From Candidatus Gastranaerophilales bacterium (GTDB lineage Bacteria > Cyanobacteriota > Vampirovibrionia > Gastranaerophilales > Gastranaerophilaceae), in contig CALUWF010000005.1 in the NCBI GenBank assembly GCA_944324405.1, forward strand, positions 1 to 64,000: a DNA stretch of 64,000 nt. Direction: 5' to 3'. Below are positions 7,083-17,477 of this stretch, one piece after another (within the stretch, counting starts at the first letter, position 1; each line of letters starts with the position of its first letter). The position numbers and the translations under genes are program-made. The notes under the pieces were generated by a model. That model saw only the letters and a list, made by a program, of their open reading frames with translations. It was not told where the DNA came from and ran no database searches.

Positions 7083-7924
7083 TTAAAAATTTTTTCAAAG
7101 GCATATTTGCCCATACAATTTTAATAACGGTTTGTATTTTGTCGCTTTTGCCTTTTCTGTGGCTTTTATCCACCGCACTTAAAGGCGGGGGCGAGAATAT
7201 TTTTCAATATCCGCCCGTGTTTATTCCAAAAGACCCTACTTTGGCAAATTTTAAAGAAGTTCTTCGCCTTGTGCCCATTGTGGGCTATGTTATAAACAGT
7301 TTTATAGTTGCTTTTTTTACGGTCGTTTTAAACCTTATTTTCTCCGCGATGGCCGCCTATCCGCTTGCAAGGATGAATTTTTTCGGCAAAAAAATTGCTT
7401 TCTTTGCAATACTTGCGACAATTATGGTGCCTTTTCAGGCGATTATGCTCCCTGTTTATATAATCACACTAAAACTCAATCTTGTTGATTCTTTTGGCAT
7501 AATCCCCGGGTATATCGGGCTGATAGCGCCCTTTGCGGTAAATGCTTTCGGCATTTTCCTTTTAAGACAGGCATTTTTGACAATACCTAAAGAGCTTGAA
7601 GAAAGTGCTGTTGTTGACGGGTGCAGTTCCTGGCAGATTTTCTTTAAAATTCTTCTGCCAATGATAAAACCATCCCTTGCGGTTCTTGCAATTTTTACTT
7701 TTATAGGAAGCTGGGGAGAATTTCTCTGGCCAAGCATTGTTTTAACAAATGAAAAACTCTTTACCCTTCCTGTCGGAATAAACAACCTGCAAGGCGCTTT
7801 CAGCGCAAACTACAGACTTATTGCCGCAGGCTCAATGATATCCATTGTTCCTATTGTGATATTTTTCATATCACTTCAAAAATACTTTATCTCGGGACAA
7901 AACGAAGGAGCGGTAAAAGGTTGA
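7079..7924 (+). CDS. Sugar ABC transporter permease, MalG/UgpE type
   Basis: A 281-residue membrane protein with six predicted helices, the second permease of the CUT1 pair. Its EAA loop is EESAVVDGCSSWQIFF with ILLPMIKPSL after it. The start is GTG 7079, overlapping the upstream stop (GTGA arrangement), so translation is probably coupled and the two permeases are made in equal amounts. tcdA begins in a similar overlap at its 3' end, which makes a three-gene transcription unit. Confidence 0.9.
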   Translation: MIKNFFKGIFAHTILITVCILSLLPFLWLLSTALKGGGENIFQYPPVFIPKDPTLANFKEVLRLVPIVGYVINSFIVAFFTVVLNLIFSAMAAYPLARMNFFGKKIAFFAILATIMVPFQAIMLPVYIITLKLNLVDSFGIIPGYIGLIAPFAVNAFGIFLLRQAFLTIPKELEESAVVDGCSSWQIFFKILLPMIKPSLAVLAIFTFIGSWGEFLWPSIVLTNEKLFTLPVGINNLQGAFSANYRLIAAGSMISIVPIVIFFISLQKYFISGQNEGAVKG

Positions 7925-8679
7925 ACAATGACACTTTTGACCGAAATATAATGTACTGGGGCAAAGATTTTCAAGAATTCCTTAAGAGTTTAAACATAGC
8001 CGTGTTCGGGCTTGGCGGTGTGGGCGGCTATGCGCTTGAGGCACTATGCCGCGCGGGAGTCGGCAGTTTTTGTATTGTTGATTTTGATGTTGTTTCAAAA
8101 AGCAACATCAACCGCCAGATTATAGCGCTCAATTCTACAGTCGGATATAAAAAAACGGAAGTTTTTGCAAAAAGACTGAAAGATATCAACCCTTTTGTAA
8201 ATTTAAAAATCGTTGATGATTTTTACGATGAAGAATACGGTGAAAAAATTTTTGATGGAAACTTTGATTTCATTGTTGATGCCATAGACACGCTGAGGGC
8301 AAAAATTGCACTTTTAAAATACTGCTATTATCACGATATCAAAGTAATTACATCCTTTGGCGCGGGCAACAGACTTGACGCGTCAAGACTCCGGCTCAGC
8401 GACATTTCGGAGATTACCTCAAAGTGCAGCTTTGTAAAAAATGTGCTCTTGCGCCTTAAAAAAGAAGGCATTGAGGAAAATTTGCCCGTTGTCTGGAGCG
8501 ATGAGAGTCCAAAATCGCTGCAAAAAGTTAAAAATATTGAAAAAATAACCAAAAAAAACGGCGAACAGATTGAACTTACTAAATTTACCCCCGCCTCTAC
8601 CCCTGTAGTTCCCGCTATGAGCGGACTTTTGTGCGCAAATTATATTTTAAATTATTTTTATAAAAATTTTAAAAATTAA
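7921..8679 (+). CDS. tcdA: tRNA threonylcarbamoyladenosine dehydratase
   Basis: A 252-residue E1-like (ThiF/MoeB superfamily) enzyme that cyclises t6A37 of ANN-decoding tRNAs in an ATP-dependent reaction. NIAVFGLGGVGGYALEAL (residues about 25-42) is the nucleotide loop, and SNINRQI and VDAIDTLRAKIAL match the TcdA pattern. It lacks the CxxC zinc pairs of ThiF and MoeB, as TcdA does. The start is TTG 7921, overlapping the permease stop, with GGAG upstream; a later ATG at 7951 would shorten the N-terminus. The link with sugar permeases seems to be operon convenience. Confidence 0.88.
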   Translation: MNNDTFDRNIMYWGKDFQEFLKSLNIAVFGLGGVGGYALEALCRAGVGSFCIVDFDVVSKSNINRQIIALNSTVGYKKTEVFAKRLKDINPFVNLKIVDDFYDEEYGEKIFDGNFDFIVDAIDTLRAKIALLKYCYYHDIKVITSFGAGNRLDASRLRLSDISEITSKCSFVKNVLLRLKKEGIEENLPVVWSDESPKSLQKVKNIEKITKKNGEQIELTKFTPASTPVVPAMSGLLCANYILNYFYKNFKN

Positions 8680-8740
8680 CACTAAAGTATTAATTCCTGC
8701 GGGCGATAAAATGCAAATTAAAATAGTGTATCATATATAT

Positions 8741-8831
8741 GTGAGTCGATGAAACTACCTGTCATCTATATTCGGGGTTGCGATAAAAGATTTTTGGACG
8801 GGTTCAAAATGTTTGGTCGGCTCGCTTTTTT
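8741..8831 (+). ncRNA. Structured small RNA with own promoter and U-tract
   Basis: 8741-8750 pairs fully with 8816-8825 (10 bp, some G-U), enclosing a second helix 8757-8763/8797-8803 (7 bp) and a third 8764-8767/8788-8791. Six T follow the closing stem. TATCAT at 8729-8734 puts the predicted transcript start at 8741, the first base of the outer helix. It does not match SRP, 6S or the purine, TPP and preQ1 riboswitch consensus sequences I know. It may be a stand-alone sRNA or a leader of the nucleoside transporter that starts 125 bases downstream. Confidence 0.55.
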
Positions 8832-8956
8832 ATGTAATTCAATAGTCGCTAAACTCATAATACGGTCATTTTAAAAAGCTTTATGCAAATTCCGTAGCAA
8901 GGCAAACTCCAATTTTGCAACAGGACTTTTTTTTGATATAATCGGAAAAAAGGCTG

Positions 8957-10240
8957 GTGAATATGCATAGATTTGTCGGAATTATAGGAATAATCATTAT
9001 TTTAGGCATTTGTTATTTAATGTCTAACAATAAAAAGGCAATCAGCCTAAAAACTGTTTTATCGGGTCTGGCGTTACAATTCTTCCTTGCGGTTTTCATT
9101 TTAACCGTCCCTTTGGGACAAAAAATAATAGCTGCCGTTGCAAAATGTATTGAAAAAATACTTTTCTTTGCAAATGCGGGCGGTGACTTTGTTTTCGGTT
9201 TTTTAAACGACTCGCCCGAAAAAATTGACGCCATTTTCTATGAGGGCGCAAATTTCCTTTTTGCAACAAAGCTCATAATAACAATAATTTTTGTCCTTGC
9301 AATTGTTAATATCCTTTATCATTTCGGCATTATGCAGCGCGTAGTGCAGTTTTTCGCAAAAATTATGTATAAAATAATGAACGTTTCGGGTGCCGAGGCG
9401 CTCTCAAATATTGCAAGCGCTTTTGTGGGACAGGTCGAGGCGCAAATCCTTATCCGCCCATATCTTGCAACGGTTACAAAATCCGAGCTTTTAGCTTCAA
9501 TGACAGGCTCTATGGCATGTATCGCCGGCGGCGTTATGGCAATATACATTGCAATGGGGGTAGATGCCAAGTTTTTGCTTGCGGCAAGCATTATGGCGGC
9601 TCCGGGCGCGCTTGTGGTTTCAAAGATTGTTTTTCCCGAAACGGAAGAGTCCAAAACTAAAGATGAAGTAAAAATCGAGATAAAAAGCCCCTATGTAAAT
9701 TTAATTGATGCAATAGCACACGGCGCATCCGACGGCATGAGAGTTGCCCTAAATGTCGTTGCAATGCTCATTGCACTTTTGGCGCTGATTGCAATGATAG
9801 ATTGGGTTTTGGGTTATTTCGGATTGTTTTTGCACAATGTGCTGCATATAAGTCTGCCTTTTATCGATTTGGCAAATTTAAATTTAAAATCAATCCTTGG
9901 TGCAATTTTTTCGCTTTTTGCCTTAATTATGGGCGTTCCGCTTCCCGATATTTCACTTGTAGGCGCACTTATGGGCGAAAAACTTGTATTGAACGAATTT
10001 ATAGCATACACGGATTTGGTTTCTCTGCAAAACGTGCTCTCGCATAAAGCTATGGTTATTGCAAGCTTTGCACTTTGCGGTTTTGCAAACTTCGGCTCGA
10101 TTGCAATACAGATAGGCGGAATTGGCGAGCTTGCGCCCTCAAGGAGAAAAGATCTTGCACAGCTTGGTATAAAAGCTTTAATCTGCGGCACTTTTGCCTC
10201 CTATATTTCGGCTTGCATGGCAGGGATACTGCTCGGATGA
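8957..10240 (+). CDS. Concentrative nucleoside transporter (CNT/NupC family)
   Basis: A 427-residue polytopic membrane protein with 8-10 helices that imports nucleosides by cation symport. FVGQVEAQILIRPY and GSMACIAGGVMAIYIAMG match the CNT core and hairpin motifs, and ASFALCGFANFGSIAIQIGG is the second substrate hairpin. Length is normal for bacterial NupC (about 400). The start is GTG 8957 or ATG 8963; the site upstream is poor. The 277-base gap before it holds the structured RNA. A 55-residue gene is translationally coupled at its 3' end. Confidence 0.92.
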   Translation: MNMHRFVGIIGIIIILGICYLMSNNKKAISLKTVLSGLALQFFLAVFILTVPLGQKIIAAVAKCIEKILFFANAGGDFVFGFLNDSPEKIDAIFYEGANFLFATKLIITIIFVLAIVNILYHFGIMQRVVQFFAKIMYKIMNVSGAEALSNIASAFVGQVEAQILIRPYLATVTKSELLASMTGSMACIAGGVMAIYIAMGVDAKFLLAASIMAAPGALVVSKIVFPETEESKTKDEVKIEIKSPYVNLIDAIAHGASDGMRVALNVVAMLIALLALIAMIDWVLGYFGLFLHNVLHISLPFIDLANLNLKSILGAIFSLFALIMGVPLPDISLVGALMGEKLVLNEFIAYTDLVSLQNVLSHKAMVIASFALCGFANFGSIAIQIGGIGELAPSRRKDLAQLGIKALICGTFASYISACMAGILLG

Positions 10241-10404
10241 AAATAATTGACACAATAATTAAAATCAAAAGTGCGCAAATGCCGCCCAAAAACGACTTCA
10301 TAGAACAAGAAATCAGGCAAAACGGCATCGACCCGATAAGGTGGGCAATTATAGAAATTAATGAAAACGAACTTGTACTGAGCGTCGCGGGCAAAAAACT
10401 CTAA
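10237..10404 (+). CDS. Small conserved-looking protein coupled to the nucleoside transporter
   Basis: A 55-residue protein starting at ATG 10237, which overlaps the TGA of the transporter gene (ATGA). This overlap is the reason for choosing this start over longer in-frame extensions inside the transporter gene. The sequence is charged and soluble (IKSAQMPPKND, DPIRWAIIEINENELVLSV) with no known domain. Its 3' end overlaps the convergent atpC gene by 4 bases. Function unknown. Confidence 0.6.
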   Translation: MKIIDTIIKIKSAQMPPKNDFIEQEIRQNGIDPIRWAIIEINENELVLSVAGKKL

Positions 10405-10817
10405 ATGTGTTTTTCTTTGGCACTTATTCTTGCAATTGCTTTTGCAAGTGCAAACTGAGCTCTTAAAATATCGTCTTTATCATTTTTTGCGGCAAGCCGC
10501 GCTTGAGCACGCTCTTTTGCGGCATTTGCACGCGCAAGGTCAATGTCACAGCCAAGTTCCGCTATGTCGGTCAGAATTGTGGCTTCGTTCTCACTAAACT
10601 GCAAAACGCCAGCCATTGTAGTAATACAAATGGGTTCTTTGTCTTTAACAACCTTTGTGACGCCAATATCCAGTGCGCATACAATCGGGATATGGTTGGG
10701 CAAAATTCCCAATCTGCCATCCGTGCTTTGCACATAGAGCTCGTCTATATCAGCCTCATAGACTACTTTTTCATGTGTTATTATTTTTAATTTTATTTTA
10801 TTTGAATTTTCATTCAT
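10401..10817 (-). CDS. atpC: F0F1 ATP synthase epsilon subunit
   Basis: A 138-residue epsilon subunit of the F1 central stalk, which couples rotation to catalysis and can inhibit hydrolysis. The N-terminal beta-sandwich carries QSTDGRLGILPNHIPIV (residues about 29-45), highly conserved in AtpC. The C-terminus is the usual helical hairpin, rich in Ala, Arg and Lys. It lies 6 bases after atpD in the same unit. No other ATP synthase genes are adjacent; this separate beta-epsilon pair is the cyanobacterial arrangement. Confidence 0.95.
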   Translation of the reverse strand: MNENSNKIKLKIITHEKVVYEADIDELYVQSTDGRLGILPNHIPIVCALDIGVTKVVKDKEPICITTMAGVLQFSENEATILTDIAELGCDIDLARANAAKERAQARLAAKNDKDDILRAQFALAKAIARISAKEKHI

Positions 10818-10823
10818 AAGTTA

Positions 10824-12260
<1,437 letters not shown>

Positions 12261-12345
12261 TCAAATAAATTCCGTTTGTTATAAGTTAATTATATGAAAA
12301 AAATATGACTTTTTGTTAAAAAATACACAATTTCAACCGTTTGAA

Positions 12346-12915
12346 TTAGTCAAGATAAAAAACGGTAACAACTTTGTGTGAATCTTCCGCAAAATCAACC
12401 GCTTTATGAAGTGTATTTGAAGTATGTGAAAGAAAACAAATAAGCTGTTGGCATTCACTTATAATTTCTCTGTTACAAATTCTTGAAGCGTCAGCAAGCG
12501 TCATCATTGCTCTGTCGGGGTGTTCAATGATATTCGGAACGCCGATAAGCTGGTCTTGAACATCTGATGGCTGTTGACCTATTGTCTGGGGAAGGATAAC
12601 TTTTAATTTGTCAGGGTTTGCTTTCATCGCTCCCCTTATTGCTGCGGCATTTGTACCTGAAGAGCCGCCGGATGTAATTATTGTATTACCTTGCATAACA
12701 AGGCTTGTTGTGAGCGTTTCAATAATCTGTTGGTGAGTAATGGTAAGATTTCTGCTGCCGATTATTGCAATTCTTTTGGCGCTTTGTCTGATTGTTGCAA
12801 GCTCTTGCGCCAGTGTATCTACTTTGTGAATATCATCATCCGATACTTTGTCCATATCGTCCAGAGGTACCATTATTGATGATTGCTGTTGATTTTCTTT
12901 TTCGATTTCGCTCAT
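12346..12915 (-). CDS. SLOG/DprA-like Rossmann protein
   Basis: A 189-residue protein with an acidic N-terminal extension (residues 1-40) and a Rossmann-like SLOG domain. IAIIGSRNLTITHQQ and TIITSGGSSGTNAAAIRGAM correspond to the GSR and SGGAxGID-type loops of DprA/SMF and related nucleotide- or ssDNA-binding proteins. It is far shorter than DprA and lacks its SAM and winged-helix parts. It could bind a nucleotide ligand or ssDNA; I cannot tell which. It is monocistronic between atpD and divergent pcrA. Confidence 0.7.
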   Translation of the reverse strand: MSEIEKENQQQSSIMVPLDDMDKVSDDDIHKVDTLAQELATIRQSAKRIAIIGSRNLTITHQQIIETLTTSLVMQGNTIITSGGSSGTNAAAIRGAMKANPDKLKVILPQTIGQQPSDVQDQLIGVPNIIEHPDRAMMTLADASRICNREIISECQQLICFLSHTSNTLHKAVDFAEDSHKVVTVFYLD

Positions 12916-13015
12916 TTAAGTTCCCTGTTATCTGTTTTTATATTATAATGCTAATAATACCATGACTTTCCCTATTTTGGGAAGTCCTTAACATTTTTAG
13001 AGGAAGTTTTTACAA

Positions 13016-15556
13016 ATGATTGCAAATAAAATGTATTTAGAAGGGCTTAACCGCGAGCAAAACCTTGCGGTGACGGAAAAAAACGGTGCTATCCTTGTAC
13101 TTGCCGGAGCGGGCAGCGGCAAAACAAAAGTTTTAACTTCAAGGATAGCAAACCTCGTGGACAGCGGAGTTAACCCCTTTGATATTTTAGCCGTGACATT
13201 TACAAACAAAGCCGCAAAAGAAATGCAGCAAAGGCTTTCCAACTACCTTGGCGAAGATATTGTAAGGCGCATGTGGGTAGGCACGTTTCACAATATCTGC
13301 GGAAGGATTTTAAGGCGCGATCTGGAAAACTATAAAACAAAAGACGGCAGAAGCTGGGGCAATAATTATGTAATTTACGATGACACGGATACAAAAACAG
13401 TCATTAAAAACGCTCTTAAAAAGCTTAATATGGATGAAAAAAGCTACGACCCCAAAATGATTAAATCGGTAATATCAAACGCAAAAAATAAAATGCAGGA
13501 CGCGTATGCTTTCTCAAGCACCGCACGCGATTATCAGTCCGACAAAATTGCGCAGGTTTACTATGAATACGAAAAACAGCTTGCACAAAATAATGCGCTT
13601 GATTTTGATGATATGCTTATGCTAAGCGTTAATCTGCTTCAGACAAATAGTGAAGTCAGGGAAAAATACGCAAACAGATTTTTGCATATTCTTGTTGATG
13701 AATTTCAAGACACAAACAAAGCTCAATATGACCTTATAAAAATGCTCTATCCTTCTGACGGCTCAAAAGATGAAGCAGGAAGCCTGTGTGCGGTGGGTGA
13801 TGTGGATCAGTCAATTTACTCCTGGCGCGGGGCGGATTTTAAAATTATTTTAAATTTTCAAAAAGATTATAAAAATACAAAACTAATAAAACTTGAGCAG
13901 AATTACCGCTCGACGGCAAACATTCTTGATACCGCAAACGCCGTTATACTAAACAACAGCGAAAGACTGGAGAAAAATTTATACTCCCAAAAGGGCTCGG
14001 GCTCAAAAATTAAAATCTTTGAAGCGGCAGATGACTATGAAGAATCAAGCTATATAGCGGGAAAAATAAGAAATCTGGGTGTAAGCCTTGATGATATTGC
14101 CGTTTTATACCGCACAAACGCGCAGTCAAGAAGTATTGAAGAAGCGCTTATGTCTAATTCAATCCCCTACAAAATCGTTGGCGGACTGAAATTCTACGAC
14201 AGAAAAGAAATAAAAGACATAATCGCCTATTTAAAATTAATCTATAACCACAATGACAGCGCAAGTTTAAGGCGCATTATAAACACGCCGAAACGCTCTA
14301 TCGGCGATACAACGGTAAATAAGCTTGCCCAGCTTGCCGATGAGCGCGATTGTTCGATATTTGACGTTCTTTGCGGCATTGAAAACACTCAGGAGTTTAA
14401 CTCCGCAACAAAAGCACGCCTTGCCGCTTTCAGGGATTTAATAAATGAATTTTCAAACAACCAAAACTCTATGTCGCTGTCGGATTTTGTCCCCGTTGTG
14501 CTTGAGCGCTCCGGTTATCTTGGCGAACTAAAAGAAGAAAATTCAATCGAATCTCAGTCAAGAATTGAAAACTTGCAGGAGTTTTTAAACGTTGTAAGAG
14601 AGTTTGAGGCGGATGAATTTTTGGGGGATGAGGAGGATGACCTCGGGCTTTTGGGAAATTTCTTATCTCAGGTTGCTCTGGTGTCTGACATTGACCAGCT
14701 CAATGAAGATGACAAGTCCGTTACGCTTATGACGCTTCATGCCGCAAAAGGGCTTGAATTTCCCGTTGTTTTTCTTGCAGGGCTTGAGGAGGGCATGTTC
14801 CCGCACTCAAGAAGCATAGCTTTCGGCGCTCCGGCGGGCGAACTGGAGGAAGAAAGACGTCTTATGTATGTCGGAATTACGCGCGCAAAAGACGAACTTT
14901 ATTTAAGCTTTGCGCAAAGGCGCCGTATTTGGGGCGATATAAAATATTTCCCAAAAAGCAGATTTATTGATGAAATCCCTCCGGAGCTGCTTGAAGATGA
15001 CGGCACAAGAAGGGCATACAGAGGAGATAACGACAATTACGGGCGCTCGACCTTTAAAAGTGCCGCGGATAAAATCAGAGAAAATAAAGACTTTAATTCT
15101 TCAAAAAAATCTTTCACAAAAAACTACGGCTCGGCTGCCGGTTTTAATTCTCAATCAGGCTCTAATGCGCAAGGGGGCGGCTTTTCAAATAATTTAGCCT
15201 CGAGTTTAAAAAACCTCAAAAAAACAACTTCACAAAAGGTTGAGCGAAGCGGGAACAAAGCGTTTGTCGTAAAGCACAACAGTGCAAATGAAAAGGAAAT
15301 TAAGGAACAAAAGAGCGAAAAAAATATTTCAGACATAATTGCAAAATGCAAAGCTATGGCAAAAAGCCCGAATGGCGGGCAAAAAGCCTCTTTTAACACC
15401 TTTAAAGCAGGCACAAGAGTGTTCCATCCCCACTTTGGAATAGGGCATATATTGGAAGTGCAGGGCGAAGGTTTGAGCGCAACATACAAAGTTGACTTTT
15501 CCAAAAACGGCGTAAAGACAGTTGATGGCTCAATCGGCGGATTAAAAGCGTTTTAA
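13016..15556 (+). CDS. pcrA: ATP-dependent DNA helicase PcrA/UvrD
   Basis: An 846-residue superfamily 1A 3'-5' helicase for repair and removal of recombinase from DNA. Motif I is LAGAGSGKTKVL (about residue 30), motif Ia TFTNKAAKEM, motif II ILVDEFQDTN, motif III DVDQSIYSWRGAD, motif IV region LEQNYRSTANIL, and motif V/VI VTLMTLHAAKGLEFP and YVGITRAKDEL. The C-terminal 150 residues hold a disordered linker and a PcrA-like Tudor-type end (AGTRVFHPHFGIGHI) that in homologues binds RNA polymerase. Convergent with the Clp-N gene, overlapping by 4 bases. Confidence 0.97.
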   Translation: MIANKMYLEGLNREQNLAVTEKNGAILVLAGAGSGKTKVLTSRIANLVDSGVNPFDILAVTFTNKAAKEMQQRLSNYLGEDIVRRMWVGTFHNICGRILRRDLENYKTKDGRSWGNNYVIYDDTDTKTVIKNALKKLNMDEKSYDPKMIKSVISNAKNKMQDAYAFSSTARDYQSDKIAQVYYEYEKQLAQNNALDFDDMLMLSVNLLQTNSEVREKYANRFLHILVDEFQDTNKAQYDLIKMLYPSDGSKDEAGSLCAVGDVDQSIYSWRGADFKIILNFQKDYKNTKLIKLEQNYRSTANILDTANAVILNNSERLEKNLYSQKGSGSKIKIFEAADDYEESSYIAGKIRNLGVSLDDIAVLYRTNAQSRSIEEALMSNSIPYKIVGGLKFYDRKEIKDIIAYLKLIYNHNDSASLRRIINTPKRSIGDTTVNKLAQLADERDCSIFDVLCGIENTQEFNSATKARLAAFRDLINEFSNNQNSMSLSDFVPVVLERSGYLGELKEENSIESQSRIENLQEFLNVVREFEADEFLGDEEDDLGLLGNFLSQVALVSDIDQLNEDDKSVTLMTLHAAKGLEFPVVFLAGLEEGMFPHSRSIAFGAPAGELEEERRLMYVGITRAKDELYLSFAQRRRIWGDIKYFPKSRFIDEIPPELLEDDGTRRAYRGDNDNYGRSTFKSAADKIRENKDFNSSKKSFTKNYGSAAGFNSQSGSNAQGGGFSNNLASSLKNLKKTTSQKVERSGNKAFVVKHNSANEKEIKEQKSEKNISDIIAKCKAMAKSPNGGQKASFNTFKAGTRVFHPHFGIGHILEVQGEGLSATYKVDFSKNGVKTVDGSIGGLKAF

Positions 15557-16920
15557 TCCTCGCCTATTTCTTTTCTTATACCGTATTTAATCTCTAAAAC
15601 GTCCGTGCCAAGCGCCTCTAAGACTTTCATTGCAAGGCATTCTTTCTGTCTTGTAATGGCGTACAAGAGATTTTCCGATGAAATTTTTGTTTTACTATGC
15701 GATTTTGCTATCTCGTAAGCACATTCAAGCGCTTTTTTTGCGCGCGGGGTGTACTCGTACGGGGCATTATCGTGCTCGCTTCCGCAGCCCACAAGCTTTT
15801 CGACTTCATATCTGGCGTCTTTAAGCGTTATACCCAGTTTATGCAGCGCGCTTGCGCCCGCGCCGCTGCCAAGACCCAAAATACCCAGCAAAAGCATTTC
15901 CGTTCCAATGCTTGAGCGGTTGAGGTTTTGCGCTTCTTCTTTTGCCAATCTTAAAATAGAGAGCATTTCTGGGGTTTTGCCCGTAACTTCTTTGGTCAGT
16001 TTTTCCTCAAAAGACTCTGTATCATTGATTAAATTTTTTAAAATATGATAGGCAATTCCGGTTTTTGTTTTTATCATGCCCAAAATTATATGCTCTGGCT
16101 TAATTTCAACGCTGCCGAGTTCGCGTGCGGTGTCAATCGCCAAAAGCATTGCCTTAAAGGCGTTCGGGGTAAAAATTATCTGTTTTTCGGAATTTTCAAA
16201 CTCTGCACTTCGGGAGGATATCCCCTGAAGCTTTTGCATAAATATGTCCTTATTTATGCCTGTTCTGTCTAAAAATTTTGTTACTTCATAGTCGCCGTTC
16301 TCTAAAATTGACTGTAAAATCTGCTCTGTTCCGAGGATTTCATACCCGAAGGCAGAAAGCTTTGAAGCGGCATTGTTCAGGATTTCTTCCACATTTTTTT
16401 CTTTAAAGAAATTGTTAATGTTAGAAAGTGTCGCGTTTAAATTTTCGTTGAGATTTTCCGGATGTTCAAAGTCCTCGTTTGAATTTTTATCCAAAAGTCT
16501 TGTAAGATTTGAAATGATTTTTTCTTCGTTTAAATTGAATTTTTTAATGATATTGTAGGCACCCGAATTTTTAGAAGAAAAAAGCGCCAGAGCGATGTGC
16601 TGCGGCATAATAAAGCGGCTTTTATATTTTTTTGCAAGCAAAAGTGTTTCATCCAATATATTTCTGGCACTTTTGCTGAAAGTTACCTCATGATGACCGG
16701 AGGGGTTAATTTTTGCGCCGATTGAAAAGTTAATTTCCTCAATTAATTTTGAACGCTCGATTTTATCAAATTCTAAAATCTTTGCCTGGGCGCCTTTTGT
16801 TTGAATGTAGAGAGCCAAAAGCAAGTGCTCCGAGCGTATTTGGTAATGCCCGAGCCTCTGCGCTTCCTCCTGCGCCTGAGTCACTATTTCAATTGCTTTT
16901 TGAGTAAATTTTTCAAACAT
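15553..16920 (-). CDS. Clp-N repeat protein without AAA+ domain
   Basis: A 455-residue protein made of Clp R (Clp-N) repeats. MFEKFTQKAIEIVTQAQE and the LGHYQIRSEHLLLALY segment match the start of ClpC. Further copies begin near residues 75, 165, 240, 300 and 390 (for example GSVEIKPEHIILGMIKTK, SSIGTEMLLLGILGLGSG, TKISSENLLYAITRQ), which suggests three double-repeat domains. No Walker A, Walker B or ClpP-binding loop follows; the gene ends in a clean stop. It may bind substrates or adaptors for, or compete with, a true ClpC. TAAAAT ends 6 nt before the ATG with no Shine-Dalgarno. Confidence 0.8.
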   Translation of the reverse strand: MFEKFTQKAIEIVTQAQEEAQRLGHYQIRSEHLLLALYIQTKGAQAKILEFDKIERSKLIEEINFSIGAKINPSGHHEVTFSKSARNILDETLLLAKKYKSRFIMPQHIALALFSSKNSGAYNIIKKFNLNEEKIISNLTRLLDKNSNEDFEHPENLNENLNATLSNINNFFKEKNVEEILNNAASKLSAFGYEILGTEQILQSILENGDYEVTKFLDRTGINKDIFMQKLQGISSRSAEFENSEKQIIFTPNAFKAMLLAIDTARELGSVEIKPEHIILGMIKTKTGIAYHILKNLINDTESFEEKLTKEVTGKTPEMLSILRLAKEEAQNLNRSSIGTEMLLLGILGLGSGAGASALHKLGITLKDARYEVEKLVGCGSEHDNAPYEYTPRAKKALECAYEIAKSHSKTKISSENLLYAITRQKECLAMKVLEALGTDVLEIKYGIRKEIGED

Positions 16921-16960
16921 TCTTTAATTTTAACCCAAATTTTAATACTTGTATAGATAT

Positions 16961-17392
16961 TTATAAAATAATGGTTACAGGCCCGTTATTTACAAGCTCT
17001 ACCTGCATATGCGCCCCGAAGACCCCCGTTTTAACATTTATCTGCGACTTTTTCAAAATTTCAACGAACTTTTCATAAAATTCCTTAGCGCGCTTTGGCT
17101 CCATGGCATTGTCAAAAGAAGGACGCGTACCCTTTTTGCAATCAGCCGCAAGGGTAAACTGTGACACCGCAAGGATTTCACCTTCTATATCCAAAACGGA
17201 TTTATTCATTTTGCCCTGTTCATCCTCGAAAATTCTTAATTTTAAAAGCTTTTGGGCAAAATACTCTATCATATCCTCGCTGTCGTTCTTTTCTACCCCG
17301 AAAAGCACCAAAAGTCCTTTATTTATTGAGGAATATAACTCATTTTCAATTGTGACACTTGCTTTGTTTACCCTTTGAATGACAAGTTTCAT
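16961..17392 (-). CDS. dtd: D-aminoacyl-tRNA deacylase
   Basis: A 143-residue DTD that hydrolyses D-amino acids (and Gly) mischarged on tRNA. MKLVIQRVNKASVTIE starts it, SQFTLAADCKKGTRPSF contains the conserved SQFTL active-site motif, and the C-terminal NNGPVTIIL contains the NGPVT motif with the cross-subunit Gly-cisPro. Length is typical. GGGAGGAG lies upstream of the ATG. Confidence 0.96.
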   Translation of the reverse strand: MKLVIQRVNKASVTIENELYSSINKGLLVLFGVEKNDSEDMIEYFAQKLLKLRIFEDEQGKMNKSVLDIEGEILAVSQFTLAADCKKGTRPSFDNAMEPKRAKEFYEKFVEILKKSQINVKTGVFGAHMQVELVNNGPVTIIL

Positions 17393-17413
17393 TTTCTCCT
17401 CCCTTTATATTTA

Positions 17414-17456
17414 AAACCCTAAAACCGACTTTTTTATTTGTCAAGTTTTAGGGTTT
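17414..17456 (-). terminator. Hairpin between an unknown gene and dtd
   Basis: AAACCCTAAAAC (17414-17425) and GTTTTAGGGTTT (17445-17456) form an exact 12-bp stem with a 19-nt loop. It lies just downstream of the minus-strand gene at 17478-18380. The T-run after it on that strand is short, so it may be a weak terminator or an mRNA-stabilising hairpin. Confidence 0.5.
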
Positions 17457-17477
17457 CAATTTTATTTTATTATATTT

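Noticed and set aside
8741-8831. SRP RNA, 6S RNA or purine riboswitch
   Set aside because: The conserved SRP tetraloop region, 6S bubble and purine-switch loops are absent.
10075-10236. Upstream extension of the 55-residue gene
   Set aside because: It overlaps the nupC-type gene in another frame; the ATGA overlap start is far more likely.
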